Position numbers and translations under genes: made by a program. From Bacteroidales bacterium UBA3143 (lineage in GTDB: Bacteria > Bacteroidota > Bacteroidia > Bacteroidales > Dysgonomonadaceae), in contig DEZB01000033.1 in the NCBI GenBank assembly GCA_002364735.1, positions 1 through 64,000 on the forward strand: a stretch of DNA of 64,000 bases, in the 5' to 3' direction. A model generated the notes under the pieces. The model was given only the letters and a program-made list of their open reading frames with translations. It ran no database searches and was not told the origin of the DNA. Shown here in pieces: positions 1-9,178 of this stretch; positions within the stretch are counted from its first letter, which is position 1; every line of letters begins with the position of its first letter.

Positions 1-1243
1 TGCTTAACTTAATGACATTGGAGGTGCCCCTGCTCCATAAGAACCCTAGAACTAAAGGTATGAATGCGCCTGTTGTAAGAAAATCTGAGCCTATCCATGC
101 AATGGTCAATACTGACCTTATCTGCAATGCTATTAACAGTGCCACTGCTCCAACCAGTAAAGTTGAGACTCTTCCAATTATTACATCGTGCTTGGGTTTA
201 GACAGGGGGTTAATGTATTTCTTGTAGATATCTACTGTTAGTGAAAGCGCACCAGTATTGATAAGAGAATCCATGGTGGACATAATAGCTGAGCACAAAC
301 CAACAAAAAGCAGGGAGCTTAAAACTGGGTTAGCAATATTGGCAATCAAGTTGGGAACAATGCCTCCTTCTGGAACGGTGGTGTAAAAAACGGAAGCAAA
401 CATACCTGTGTAAATAACCATAAAGTAAAGGGGAATAAAAGCAAAAAAACTAATCAACATCATTTTTCTTGCATCAGTAGCTTTCTTTGCTGCCGAGATG
501 CGCTGCCACACATTTGCTTGAATCATCCATGAAGTTCCAAACGTGATAACATAAGCCAAGTGATCAGACACATTTGAGAAGAATGAAGTGTAACCTATCT
601 TGTTGTTCACAAAAGCAGTTGCTTTAACTGTCTCTATTCCTCCAGACTGTTTGTAAGCAACGAAGAAGAGGAAGATGCCAGTAAATAGAAAAAAGAGAAA
701 TTGCAACAGATCTGTAAGTACAACTCCTTTAAAACCACCAAACAATGAGTAAGTCAATACAATAAGTGTACCTAAAATTGCACCATTTTCATAACTCATA
801 TCGAAAAAAGCACTGAAGAACCTCCCTACAACTATTATTTGCACTGCAGAATTGAGCACCATAAATATAACAATGAAGACAGTAAGCAAGAGCGAAACAG
901 TGCCATTATAGCGTTGATTCATTAGTTGAGGTTGTGAAACTGTGGCAACGTTTCTAATTCCTTTTGCAAACAAAAACATGAGAGCAGTAGCAATTAGAAC
1001 GGGCACACCATATATCCAAAAGGAACTGAGACCCGTTCTATGTGCTTGATCGACCAAATCAATTGCAGAACCACCTCCCCACCAAGAAGCAATAAAGGTG
1101 ACAGCCAACAACCAAGCTGGTAGTTTGCGAGACGCTAAAAAATAATCTTCGCTGCTTTCACTTTTCCGATTCCATATACCCACAGCTATCAATCCAGCAA
1201 TATAAAGACAAAGAAAAAGTATGGTAATAGTAGTATTTTGCAT
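1..1243 (-). CDS. Sodium:solute symporter (SSS/SLC5 family), 3' end cut off by the window
   Basis: Reading leftwards from an ATG at 1243 gives an open frame to the window edge. It is strongly hydrophobic, with many membrane spans. An N-terminal helix is followed by SESSEDYFLASRKLPAW and then the WWGGGSAIDLVDQAHRTG segment, typical of sodium/solute symporters after the first transmembrane helix. Further inside is the LCSAIMSTMDSLINTGA stretch, which matches the family's sodium-site region. The role would be sodium-coupled uptake of a small solute through the inner membrane. The substrate (sugar, amino acid, sialic acid or other) cannot be told. About 414 codons are present and the C-terminus lies outside the window. 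Confidence 0.85.
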   Translation of the reverse strand, partial: MQNTTITILFLCLYIAGLIAVGIWNRKSESSEDYFLASRKLPAWLLAVTFIASWWGGGSAIDLVDQAHRTGLSSFWIYGVPVLIATALMFLFAKGIRNVATVSQPQLMNQRYNGTVSLLLTVFIVIFMVLNSAVQIIVVGRFFSAFFDMSYENGAILGTLIVLTYSLFGGFKGVVLTDLLQFLFFLFTGIFLFFVAYKQSGGIETVKATAFVNNKIGYTSFFSNVSDHLAYVITFGTSWMIQANVWQRISAAKKATDARKMMLISFFAFIPLYFMVIYTGMFASVFYTTVPEGGIVPNLIANIANPVLSSLLFVGLCSAIMSTMDSLINTGALSLTVDIYKKYINPLSKPKHDVIIGRVSTLLVGAVALLIALQIRSVLTIAWIGSDFLTTGAFIPLVLGFLWSRGTSNVIKLS

Positions 1244-1417
1244 CTTGTTTGTGTTCTATAAATTTGTAAGTGTATATAAACAATTAGTTAACAGGATGTT
1301 CATTTTACTTTGTGGTATTATTAAAATATGGGAGTGTGTTGAACTATAATTATAAATAAACGAATGATGAATGATGGTTGAAAATGAACATTGGATTAAT
1401 AACTCAAGCCACCGATC

Positions 1418-2323
1418 CTAAATTGTCTCTTTTGAAGATCTGATATCTGCGCCCCACATTAATTTGTTGCGCAATGTTTCAAAGAATGTATGTCCACTTC
1501 GTTTCACAACGGGTTGAGCATAATCTGCCTTGCTTATTTCAAGCATAGTGTCAACGTTGAGTGTTTGCGACTCTCCATCCAATGAAACAAGATATTTGGA
1601 GCTTCTACTTTCTACTTTAAGTGTTATTTTACTATTGCTATCCACTACCAAAGGTCTGGAATTGAGACTGTGTGGTGCAACTGCTGTGAGAATGATATTT
1701 GGCGCGGTTGGAACCATTATTGGACCTCCAATACTCAATGAATATGCGGTAGAGCCAGTGGGAGTGGCAACAACAACGCCATCAGCTTGATAAGAGGTTA
1801 AATACTCATCATCGATAAAAGCATGAATAGTTAACATGGATGACGTATCTTGCTTTAGGATAGCCGCCTCATTGAGGGAATAGCTAACAAAATCTTCTCC
1901 AGAATCGTTGTTAAGTGTAGCTGTTTTGAGTAGCATTCGCATTTCTATGCGATAGTTGTTTTGGAAAATCTCGTGGAGGGTTTCATCTAAATCTTCGAGC
2001 TTAATGTCAGCTAAGAATCCAAGTCGACCAGTGTTTATTCCCAATATTGGTATTTTATATTTAGCAACAGCATTGGCGGTTCGCAGAAAAGTGCCATCAC
2101 CACCTATACTAAATGCTAAATCAACTTTAGGAAAGTCAGTATCAAAAACTGTTATAAATGATTCTATTTTTTCTTTTAATGCAGGAGACAATGTATTGAA
2201 AAAAAAACCTGGTAAATACAAGTCAATATTATGTGCTTTTATCATTTTCGATATTGCATAAAATTGCTCTTCATATATATCAGACTTATCCTCGTATAAA
2301 TTGCCGAATAGCACTATCTTCAT
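1418..2323 (-). CDS. nadK: NAD kinase
   Basis: A 301-residue cytoplasmic enzyme that phosphorylates NAD to NADP using ATP or polyphosphate. The signature GGDGT is at residues 74-78, followed by NTGRLGFLAD (about 96-105), the SLNEAAI stretch, and the C-terminal TPTGSTAYSLSIGGP loop with the conserved glycine and serine residues of the diacylglycerol/NAD kinase fold. Length is normal for the family. It runs toward the symporter gene and sits downstream of the short ACT-like gene on the same strand, an arrangement common in Bacteroidales. Confidence 0.95.
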   Translation of the reverse strand: MKIVLFGNLYEDKSDIYEEQFYAISKMIKAHNIDLYLPGFFFNTLSPALKEKIESFITVFDTDFPKVDLAFSIGGDGTFLRTANAVAKYKIPILGINTGRLGFLADIKLEDLDETLHEIFQNNYRIEMRMLLKTATLNNDSGEDFVSYSLNEAAILKQDTSSMLTIHAFIDDEYLTSYQADGVVVATPTGSTAYSLSIGGPIMVPTAPNIILTAVAPHSLNSRPLVVDSNSKITLKVESRSSKYLVSLDGESQTLNVDTMLEISKADYAQPVVKRSGHTFFETLRNKLMWGADIRSSKETI

Positions 2324-2406
2324 ACCTCTTAAATTAAAACATTATGCAATTAGCGAAAGATTTATTATTTGAACTTTAAAAACTGGTACTTTATTAGAAA
2401 AAACAA

Positions 2407-2784
2407 CTACATATCCAAATAGTGTAACAACTCGTTTAATCGATCTTCATATTTGTCATTCATCTCTCCTTCTTTCATAAAGTAATAAATAACATTATAA
2501 TTAAATCGTTCAAAGCTGCGCAAAATAGTGGACAAATTAATGACATCCAACTTCAGTGAAACCAACAAACTCATACCATCATTATTAGGAAGTGTCTCCA
2601 GACGGACAATGCGGGCATTGTTATCTTCCACCAAGCGGGCTATTTCGGTAAGTGTATAGTCTTTGATCGGAACATCTAAAATGACTAATGAGTACTCATT
2701 CTCTGCTATCTCCAGAAATTGATCGGGGGTTAAGCCAGATGCAAAACGCTTTACTTGTTTTTTAATGAACTCTTTTGACTGCAT
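2407..2784 (-). CDS. ACT-like protein resembling the C-terminus of the CBS protein usually beside nadK
   Basis: 125 residues. In many Bacteroidales the gene between nadK and pdxJ encodes a protein with two CBS domains and a C-terminal ACT-like part (recalled, not searched). This protein aligns by eye with only the C-terminal part: LTEIARLVEDNNARI, a beta-rich middle, then LSTILRSFERFNYNVIYYF and an acidic tail. No CBS domain is present. Upstream is an intergenic promoter region rather than a broken reading frame, and GGGAGAGG lies just before the ATG, so it reads as a compact intact gene. A ligand-sensing regulatory role is inference. Confidence 0.6.
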   Translation of the reverse strand: MQSKEFIKKQVKRFASGLTPDQFLEIAENEYSLVILDVPIKDYTLTEIARLVEDNNARIVRLETLPNNDGMSLLVSLKLDVINLSTILRSFERFNYNVIYYFMKEGEMNDKYEDRLNELLHYLDM

Positions 2785-2907
2785 ATATTTCCCTCTCCTA
2801 ACTTACTTACAATTTATATTATTACAAAGATGTAAAAAAAATCATTCTATATGAATAATAAAACTACTATTTATTATTACTACCATTCAACATCGTGAAA
2901 TAATACG

Positions 2908-2915
2908 TATCTTTG
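2908..2915 (+). promoter_or_regulatory. Bacteroidetes -7 box upstream of pdxJ
   Basis: TATCTTTG matches TAnnTTTG and lies about 45 nt before the pdxJ start in the divergent gap. No good -33 TTG is seen at the expected distance. Confidence 0.5.
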
Positions 2916-2958
2916 CATCTAAATTATAACAACAGCACTCTGTGCTTATACATTCAAT

Positions 2959-3678
2959 ATGACCAAACTAAGCGTTAATATAAACAAAATAGCTACTTTG
3001 CGAAATGCTCGTGGAGAGAACACGCCTGACGTATTAAAAGTGGCTGAAGACTGTCAACGTTTTGGCGCAGACGGCATTACCGTACATCCAAGACCCGATG
3101 AGAGGCATATTCGAAAAAAAGATGTTTTTGATTTGCAATCTAAAATTGTGACAGAATTCAATATCGAAGGATATCCATCTCCTGAATTTATCTCTTTAGT
3201 GAAAAGAGTGAAGCCTACTCAAGTAACTTTTGTACCTGATGCCCCCAATACATTGACTTCCAATGAAGGTTGGGATACGGTAACCCACGAACTTTTCTTA
3301 TCGGACATTGTTTCAGAAATGCAAGCTGCAGGAATAAGAACCTCTCTTTTTGTAGGTACCAACTTAGAAAAAATTAAAGCGGCATCTAAAATAGGAACAG
3401 ATAGAATTGAACTTTATACAGGTCCTTACGCCAAATCATTTACTGAAAATAAAGAAGCTGCCATTGCACCGTTTCTCGAAGCGGCACAATTAGCAAAAAA
3501 TCTTGGATTAGGGCTTAATGCAGGGCATGATTTAAATTTAGACAACCTAAATTATTTGATAACTATCATACCTTGGATAAAAGAAGTATCAATTGGGCAT
3601 GCTCTTATATCAGACGCACTCTATTTGGGGTTAGAAAAAACGATAAAAGCTTATAAGAATTGTTTAATAGCCTTATAG
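2959..3678 (+). CDS. pdxJ: Pyridoxine 5'-phosphate synthase
   Basis: 239 residues, the normal length of PdxJ. It condenses 1-deoxyxylulose 5-phosphate with 3-amino-2-oxopropyl phosphate in de novo vitamin B6 synthesis. Visible signatures are LSVNINKIATLRNARG at the N-terminus, GADGITVHPRPDERHI (about residues 35-50, catalytic histidine and arginine region), the ELYTGPYA phosphate-binding segment and LNAGHDLNLDNL (about 190-201). It is a TIM-barrel cytoplasmic enzyme. It precedes the exbB-exbD-tonB block by 84 bp and has its own -7 box upstream. Confidence 0.95.
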   Translation: MTKLSVNINKIATLRNARGENTPDVLKVAEDCQRFGADGITVHPRPDERHIRKKDVFDLQSKIVTEFNIEGYPSPEFISLVKRVKPTQVTFVPDAPNTLTSNEGWDTVTHELFLSDIVSEMQAAGIRTSLFVGTNLEKIKAASKIGTDRIELYTGPYAKSFTENKEAAIAPFLEAAQLAKNLGLGLNAGHDLNLDNLNYLITIIPWIKEVSIGHALISDALYLGLEKTIKAYKNCLIAL

Positions 3679-3762
3679 TTACCCATTAAAATAAATTTGT
3701 TTTTTATCTTTACCTTATATAAAAGGTAATCGTCACTAAAAATATTAATGTAACATTCACCT

Positions 3763-4458
3763 ATGATTTTATTACAAATTCCTTCTGCTGTTGACTCTTT
3801 GCAAAATATAAGCACTGCTGTTGAAACATCTGCCGTAACTATGAATGCTTTTGAATTAGCTCTTAAAGGCGGTTGGTTAATGCTCATTTTATTAATTCTA
3901 CTATTTCTGTCGATATATGTTTTAATCGAAAGAACACTCGTAATTAGAAAAGCAAGACAAGAAGATGCTACTTTTATGAATAGAATCAAAGATTACATTC
4001 ATGAAGGAAAGGTTGATGCTGCTTTAGGTTTGTGTCGCAAAACGGACACACCAGCTGCTCGCATGGTTGAAAAAGGTATTAGTAGATTGGGACGCCCCAT
4101 GACTGATGTGACCAGTGCTGTTGAGAATGTAGGTAACATAGAAATTAGTATGCTTGAAAAAGGATTGCCCATTTTGGCCACAACTGCTGCTGGAGCTCCA
4201 ATGATTGGTTTCTTAGGTACAGTTACAGGAATGGTTAAAGCTTTTATGAGTATGGCCAGTGAAGGTGCTAATGTAGATGTTACGAGTCTTTCTACTGGTA
4301 TTTACGAAGCGCTTGTAACAACAGTTGGTGGTCTCGTAGTTGGTATTATTGCCATGTTTGCATACAATTATCTTACAACACTTATAAAAGGAGTAATCAA
4401 TAAGATGGAAATGCGCATCATGGAGTTTATGGATATATTAAACGAGCCCGCAGCATAA
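3763..4458 (+). CDS. exbB: MotA/TolQ/ExbB proton channel family protein
   Basis: 231 residues. An N-terminal hydrophobic stretch precedes the first clear membrane helix (about 38-54, LMLILLILLFLSIYVLI). A cytoplasmic segment with charged helices follows, then two C-terminal helices around GAPMIGFLGTVTGMVKAF and LVTTVGGLVVGIIAMFAYN. These glycine/threonine-rich helices line the proton path in the family. It works with ExbD and TonB or TolA at the inner membrane, using proton motive force to energise the outer membrane. Nine bp separate it from exbD, so they form an operon. Whether it serves Ton or Tol cannot be decided from sequence. Confidence 0.92.
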   Translation: MILLQIPSAVDSLQNISTAVETSAVTMNAFELALKGGWLMLILLILLFLSIYVLIERTLVIRKARQEDATFMNRIKDYIHEGKVDAALGLCRKTDTPAARMVEKGISRLGRPMTDVTSAVENVGNIEISMLEKGLPILATTAAGAPMIGFLGTVTGMVKAFMSMASEGANVDVTSLSTGIYEALVTTVGGLVVGIIAMFAYNYLTTLIKGVINKMEMRIMEFMDILNEPAA

Positions 4459-4467
4459 TTTAAATAT

Positions 4468-4875
4468 ATGGCACTTAAACAAAAACATACAATAGAATCG
4501 GGTTTTAGTATGGCTTCAATGACTGATGTCATCTTCTTGTTGTTGATATTCTTTATGATCACATCAACAATAGTAGTGCCAAGCGCTATAAAAGTTTTAT
4601 TACCAAAGGCACAACAACAAGCGCAAGCTAAACCACTCACACGTGTTACTATAGATGCAGATATGCGATACTATGTAGCGTCGGGAGGAGATATGGAACG
4701 AGAAGTACCTTTTGAAGCAATAACACCTTTTTTACAATCATCTTACAGTGAAGACCCAAATATTTTTGTTGCACTTTATGCAGATGAGAGTGTTCCTTAC
4801 AAGGAGATAGTAAGGATTTTGGATATCGCAAACCAGCACAAGTTTAAAATGGTTTTAATGACGCGACCTAATTAA
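4468..4875 (+). CDS. exbD: ExbD/TolR biopolymer transport protein
   Basis: 135 residues. The N-terminus has one membrane helix beginning with SMTDVIFLLLIFFMITSTI, which contains the conserved proton-carrying aspartate of ExbD/TolR. A periplasmic domain of about 95 residues follows with the usual beta-alpha pattern ending in KMVLMTRPN. It is the stator partner of the preceding ExbB-like channel and precedes the TonB-like gene by 33 bp. Length is typical. Confidence 0.92.
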   Translation: MALKQKHTIESGFSMASMTDVIFLLLIFFMITSTIVVPSAIKVLLPKAQQQAQAKPLTRVTIDADMRYYVASGGDMEREVPFEAITPFLQSSYSEDPNIFVALYADESVPYKEIVRILDIANQHKFKMVLMTRPN

Positions 4876-4908
4876 CTTCAACAAAATAAAATTCGCTCAT
4901 ATAATTAT

Positions 4909-5730
4909 ATGACTAATATAGAACAACTGATAACGAGAGAAAAGATAGCAGGCTTAATTGGTGCAATCACCTTCATGATCCTGCTGTTGGTCATTCTTCT
5001 GTTTTCTTTTTTCACGCTTGCCAATCCTTCTCAAGAACTTGAAGGAATACCTGTCATGTTTGGGAATGTAGAGGATGCCTCTGGTTATGAAGAAGCTCCT
5101 ATGAACGAAATCACACCTCCAGTTGAAGAAATAAAAACTCCTCTAAATCAGCCCAGCCAAGCGCCACTTATAGCTCAAACTGAGGAGCAGTCAATTGTGG
5201 TGAAGGAGCAGATAAACAAAGAAAAGGAAAGAGAAGAACGTGAAAAGCGTGAGTTATTGGCTGAGCAAAAGCGCAGACAAGAAGAGGCTGAACGCAAAAG
5301 ACGTGAAGAAGAAGCACGTGTTCGTGCAATCAATAAACAAATGTCGGGTCTATTTGGTGAAAACACAAGTGGTAGCAGAGGTACAACTGAAGGAGAAGGC
5401 ACCCAAGGAGTTTCAACTGGAAATGCAACGCAAGGAGCATCATCTGGCACTGGAGGAATTGGGAGTTACGACTTGGGAGGAAGAAGTTTAGGTGGTGGTG
5501 GATTAATCCAACCCCGTTATACTGTTGATGACTATGGAACAGTAGTTGTAAATATTACAGTAAACCCTAATGGTAATGTTATCAATGCTGAAATAGGTCG
5601 TGGAACGAATACTCCAAGTTCAACTTTACGCAATGAAGCACTTAAAGCAGCACGAAGCACCAAATTCAATACAATAACCTCTGCCAATAATCAACAGGGA
5701 ACTATTACATACAAGTTTAATCTAAATTAA
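4909..5730 (+). CDS. tonB: TonB/TolA-like energy transducer
   Basis: 273 residues in the classic three parts. One membrane anchor is at about 15-39. A proline/glutamate region and a highly charged helix (about 85-145, Glu/Arg/Lys-rich) span the periplasm, and a Gly/Ser/Thr-rich linker follows. The C-terminal domain (about 195-273) contains YGTVVVNITVNPNGNVINAE and ends KFNTITSANNQQGTITYKF, the TonB C-terminal fold. It would transmit energy from the ExbB-ExbD motor to outer-membrane receptors or the Tol system. It is the last of the three motor genes and the DJ-1 gene follows 12 bp later. Confidence 0.85.
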   Translation: MTNIEQLITREKIAGLIGAITFMILLLVILLFSFFTLANPSQELEGIPVMFGNVEDASGYEEAPMNEITPPVEEIKTPLNQPSQAPLIAQTEEQSIVVKEQINKEKEREEREKRELLAEQKRRQEEAERKRREEEARVRAINKQMSGLFGENTSGSRGTTEGEGTQGVSTGNATQGASSGTGGIGSYDLGGRSLGGGGLIQPRYTVDDYGTVVVNITVNPNGNVINAEIGRGTNTPSSTLRNEALKAARSTKFNTITSANNQQGTITYKFNLN

Positions 5731-5742
5731 AAATCATACAGT

Positions 5743-6285
5743 ATGAAAAAAGTAATTATATTCTTAGCAAAAGGATTTGAAGAAATTGAAGCAATTTCAA
5801 TTATAGATACGCTACGCAGAGCCGACATTTCGGTAACAACTGCATCAATAACTAATGACAAAATGGTTAAAGGTGCCCATGAGATAGAAGTTAAAACTGA
5901 TAAGCTATTCGATGAGGTTGATTTTGGAAACTATGATTTAATAGCTCTCCCAGGTGGTATGCCAGGCGCAAAGAACCTGAATGAACATGAAGGACTGAAA
6001 GAACAAATTAAAAAATTTGCAGAAGACAAGATGATAGCTGCAATTTGTGCTGCTCCGATGATATTGGGCGGAATGGGTTTGCTGAAAGGCAAACGAGCCA
6101 CATGTTATCCTGGATTCGAACCTGAACTAATTGAAGCAACTGTTACTCATGAACCTGTTACTGTTGATGGAAACATAATCACAGGAAAAGGTCCAGCTTT
6201 TGCTATACAATTCGCTCTACAGTTGGTAGAGTTATTAGCAGGAAAAGCTTCGCGTGATGAAGTTGCAAATGGAATGTTAGTATAA
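5743..6285 (+). CDS. DJ-1/PfpI (ThiJ/YajL) family protein
   Basis: 180 residues. The Rossmann-like core has FLAKGFEEIEAISIIDTLRR with the conserved Glu15, the ALPGGMPGA turn, and nucleophile-elbow Cys102 in AAICAAP. GKRATCYPGFE and ITGKGPAFAIQFALQLVE complete the DJ-1 subfamily pattern. Members act as deglycases, chaperones or oxidative-stress proteins; the exact activity here is not decidable. It is co-directional and 12 bp from tonB, and the unit ends at a strong terminator. Confidence 0.9.
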   Translation: MKKVIIFLAKGFEEIEAISIIDTLRRADISVTTASITNDKMVKGAHEIEVKTDKLFDEVDFGNYDLIALPGGMPGAKNLNEHEGLKEQIKKFAEDKMIAAICAAPMILGGMGLLKGKRATCYPGFEPELIEATVTHEPVTVDGNIITGKGPAFAIQFALQLVELLAGKASRDEVANGMLV

Positions 6286-6310
6286 GAGCATCATTAAAAA
6301 TATAAATAAT

Positions 6311-6342
6311 AAGACTGCCTTAAATTAAGGTGGTCTTTTTTT
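6311..6342 (+). terminator. Intrinsic terminator after the tonB/DJ-1 unit
   Basis: AGACTGCCTT and AAGGTGGTCT form a 10-bp stem with two G-U pairs and a 5-nt loop, followed by seven T. Confidence 0.85.
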
Positions 6343-6812
6343 ATGATAAGTTGATAGGGAGTATTCATAGTTGCAAAAGTTCAAAAAGGAGATTAAAGCT
6401 AATGTGTTAAGTATTAAACACAAGCAAAAAATCATTAAGTGCAAAAACGCCAAAATATAAAGCGAGTGGAAGTAGATATGCGAACCTTAGTAACATTGTA
6501 ACAAACCACTACACCAATCTTATTAGCTTATTTATGAAGCTTATTTCGGAAGCAAAAGAATAACAAGTTGCACCAGATAGCAATAACTTTTCCTTTATCA
6601 AACATTTGCTACAGACAGTAAATATCTGTCAGTTAATTCAAAAACAATAACTAATTAACACTATAAGCAGAGATGATTTATACACAATCAGCATTAATAA
6701 TATTTTCTAATCTTACCCATGTTTTAAACGCATAGTTTTGCCGTTTATTCCTTATTCATAAAAAAACCACATCCTCTTTAAATAACTGTAACATTACAAA
6801 AACAAAGTGACA
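6343..6812. other. Gene-free stretch before rpsA
   Basis: About 470 bp of AT-rich DNA. I see no convincing reading frame, RNA gene or repeat in it. A short inverted repeat GACAG...CTGTC near 6613-6642 is too weak to call. Confidence 0.5.
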
Positions 6813-6944
6813 ATGAAGAAACTTGATCAATTCTATCTGAAAAAGGATATTGAAAATGATTGTCCAAATTCAAAATTATCTCGTAATGTGTTGGATTATA
6901 CAATAAAACCCAGTATATTTGCAACCGTTTTTCAAATAATATAA
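6813..6944 (+). CDS. Possible 43-residue leader ORF ahead of rpsA (doubtful)
   Basis: An ATG at 6813 opens a 43-residue frame (MKKLDQFYLKKDIENDC at the start) whose TAA overlaps the rpsA ATG as TAATG. The overlap could mean translational coupling to S1. However, a good -33/-7 promoter (6891-6921) lies inside the frame and would produce an rpsA transcript without it. No family is recognised, so it may be chance. Confidence 0.2.
   Translation: MKKLDQFYLKKDIENDCPNSKLSRNVLDYTIKPSIFATVFQII
6891..6921 (+). promoter_or_regulatory. rpsA promoter
   Basis: TTG at 6891-6893, a 20-nt spacer and TATATTTG at 6914-6921 match the Bacteroidetes TTTG / TAnnTTTG promoter. The likely transcription start is about 15 nt before the rpsA ATG. 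Confidence 0.7.
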
Positions 6945-9040
6945 TGTCTAACTTTATTAATTACAATTTTTTTAAACAACAAATGAGTGACGAATTAAAA
7001 ACCGCAGCCCCATTACAAGACTTTGATTGGGATGCTTATGCTGAGGGTGAAACCTACAACAAAGAACAAAAACAACAGTTAACCGAAACCTACGACCAAA
7101 CGTTGAGTAAAATCACCGACAAAGAAGTAGTTATGGGTACAATCACTGACATGAACAAACGTGAAGTTATTGTAAACATTGGCTACAAATCGGATGGTGT
7201 TGTTTCACTGAACGAATTTCGCTATAATCCCGATTTAAAAATTGGCGATGAAGTAGAAGTTTACATTGAAAGTCAAGAAGACAAAAAAGGACAATTAATA
7301 CTATCTCACAAAAAAGCACGTGCATCACGTTCATGGGATCGTGTAAATGCAGCTCTTGAAAATAATGAAATTATTCAAGGTTACATCAAATGTCGCACAA
7401 AGGGCGGTATGATTGTAGATGTATTTGGAATTGAAGCTTTCTTGCCAGGATCTCAAATTGACGTAAAACCTATTCGTGATTACGACATTTTTGTAGACAA
7501 AACCATGGAATTTAAAGTGGTTAAAATTAATCCTGAATACAAAAACGTTGTAGTTTCTCACAAAGCCTTAATTGAAGAGGAACTTGAACAACAGAAAAAA
7601 GAAATTATTGCCAAATTAGAAAAAGGTCAAGTACTGGAAGGTATTGTGAAAAACATTACTTCTTATGGAGTATTTATTGATCTTGGTGGTGTTGATGGTC
7701 TTATTCACATTACCGACTTGTCATGGGGACGTGTTCAACATCCAGAAGAAGTTGTTCAGCTTGATGATAAAATCAATGTTGTTATCCTCGACTTTGACGA
7801 TGAGAAAAAACGTATCGCTCTTGGCTTGAAACAATTAATGCCACATCCATGGGACGCTTTAGACACAGAACTAAAGATTGGCGATATTGTGAAAGGAAAA
7901 GTAGTGGTTATGGCTGACTATGGTGCATTTGTTGAAATAAACCAAGGTGTTGAAGGTCTTATCCACGTATCAGAAATGAGCTGGACGCAACACTTGCGTA
8001 GTGCACAAGACTTCTTGAAAGTAGGCGACGAAATTGAAGCAGTAGTTCTTACTTTAGACAGAGAAGAAAGAAAGATGTCACTGGGTATGAAACAAATGAA
8101 ACCAGATCCTTGGGAAGATATTGAAATTAAATATCCTGTTGGAAGCACACATAATGCTATAGTACGCAACTTCACAAACTTCGGAATATTTGTAGAAATA
8201 GAAGAAGGTGTTGAAGGACTTGTACATATATCAGATTTGTCATGGACTAAAAAAATTAAGCACCCAAGTGAAATCACAGAACTTGGAGCAACAATTGAAG
8301 TACAAGTTTTAGAGGTGGACAAAGAAAACAGACGCTTAAGCCTTGGACATAAACAATTGGAAGAGAATCCATGGGAGGTTTTTGAAACTATCTTTACAGT
8401 TGGATCTGTTCACGAAGGAACTGTTGTAGAGCTATTAGACAAAGGTGCTGTTATTTCTTTACCTTATGGTGTTGAAGCATTTGCTACATCCAAATTTTTG
8501 GTGAAAGAAGATGGCACACAAGCTCAATTAGATGAGAAATTAGATTTCAAGATTGTTGAATTCAATAAAGATTCTAAGAGAATACTTGTATCTCACAGTC
8601 GCACTTTTGAAGAAGAACAACCAGATGCACAAGCAGATGCTAAGAAAAGGACAGGTGGCAGAAAAGGATCTCGTAAAAAAGAGGACACTGTTACAGCACC
8701 TCCTGCATCATCATCTGTAGAGAAGTCTACTTTAGGTGACATCGAAGAATTGGCAGCGTTGAAAGAAAAACTTGACAGCAAAAAAATTAGTGAAGCTAAG
8801 GCTGTTTTAGATAAAAAGGAAGCAAAAGAAGCTGAAAAAGCTGCTGAGGCTGAAAAAGTTGTAGATACTGACATTACTGAAGATACTGAGGTGAAAGAAA
8901 AACCTTATGAAGCAGAAAACGCAGTAGAAGCGAAAAAAGTGACTGCTGCAGCGGAAGAAGCAGCTGAAGAAAATGTTGATAATTCTGAAGAAAAAGCAGA
9001 AAAAGAAAAATCAGATAACGAAGAAACCAAATCGGAGTAA
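6944..9040 (+). CDS. rpsA: 30S ribosomal protein S1
   Basis: 698 residues. Six consecutive S1/OB RNA-binding repeats occupy about residues 55-545. They are recognisable from recurring units such as YGVFIDLGGVDGLIHITDLS, YGAFVEINQGVEGLIHVSEM and FGIFVEIEEGVEGLVHISDL. A C-terminal tail of about 140 residues is dominated by Lys, Glu and Ala and is probably disordered; such extensions occur in Bacteroidetes S1 proteins. S1 recruits mRNA to the 30S subunit, important where Shine-Dalgarno pairing is little used. A second in-frame ATG at residue 14 (MSDELKTAAPLQDFDW) is an equally plausible start. Confidence 0.93.
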   Translation: MSNFINYNFFKQQMSDELKTAAPLQDFDWDAYAEGETYNKEQKQQLTETYDQTLSKITDKEVVMGTITDMNKREVIVNIGYKSDGVVSLNEFRYNPDLKIGDEVEVYIESQEDKKGQLILSHKKARASRSWDRVNAALENNEIIQGYIKCRTKGGMIVDVFGIEAFLPGSQIDVKPIRDYDIFVDKTMEFKVVKINPEYKNVVVSHKALIEEELEQQKKEIIAKLEKGQVLEGIVKNITSYGVFIDLGGVDGLIHITDLSWGRVQHPEEVVQLDDKINVVILDFDDEKKRIALGLKQLMPHPWDALDTELKIGDIVKGKVVVMADYGAFVEINQGVEGLIHVSEMSWTQHLRSAQDFLKVGDEIEAVVLTLDREERKMSLGMKQMKPDPWEDIEIKYPVGSTHNAIVRNFTNFGIFVEIEEGVEGLVHISDLSWTKKIKHPSEITELGATIEVQVLEVDKENRRLSLGHKQLEENPWEVFETIFTVGSVHEGTVVELLDKGAVISLPYGVEAFATSKFLVKEDGTQAQLDEKLDFKIVEFNKDSKRILVSHSRTFEEEQPDAQADAKKRTGGRKGSRKKEDTVTAPPASSSVEKSTLGDIEELAALKEKLDSKKISEAKAVLDKKEAKEAEKAAEAEKVVDTDITEDTEVKEKPYEAENAVEAKKVTAAAEEAAEENVDNSEEKAEKEKSDNEETKSE

Positions 9041-9074
9041 TTAATTAACCGATACTGTTTTCAGATAATAAAAA

Positions 9075-9105
9075 GAAGCTGCTCTTAATTGGGGAGCTTT
9101 TTTTT
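9075..9105 (+). terminator. Terminator after rpsA
   Basis: AAGCTGCTC and GGGGAGCTT form a 9-bp stem with one mismatch and a 6-nt loop, followed by a run of eight or more T. Confidence 0.75.
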
Positions 9106-9166
9106 ATTTTTATTTTTCTAAATAAAAATCAGTTATCTCTTATATCTTTTTCATGAAAATATAAAT

Positions 9167-9174
9167 TACATTTG
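9167..9174 (+). promoter_or_regulatory. -7 box immediately before the radical-SAM gene
   Basis: TACATTTG matches TAnnTTTG but ends only 4 nt before the annotated ATG at 9179. If used, the transcript would be leaderless or nearly so. Confidence 0.45.
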
Positions 9175-9178
9175 CATC

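Noticed and set aside
12..227. Plus-strand reading frame at the left edge
   Set aside because: It lies opposite the clear sodium/solute symporter frame and has no recognisable protein features.
7918..8322. Minus-strand frames opposite rpsA
   Set aside because: They mirror the repeated S1 domains and have no independent support.
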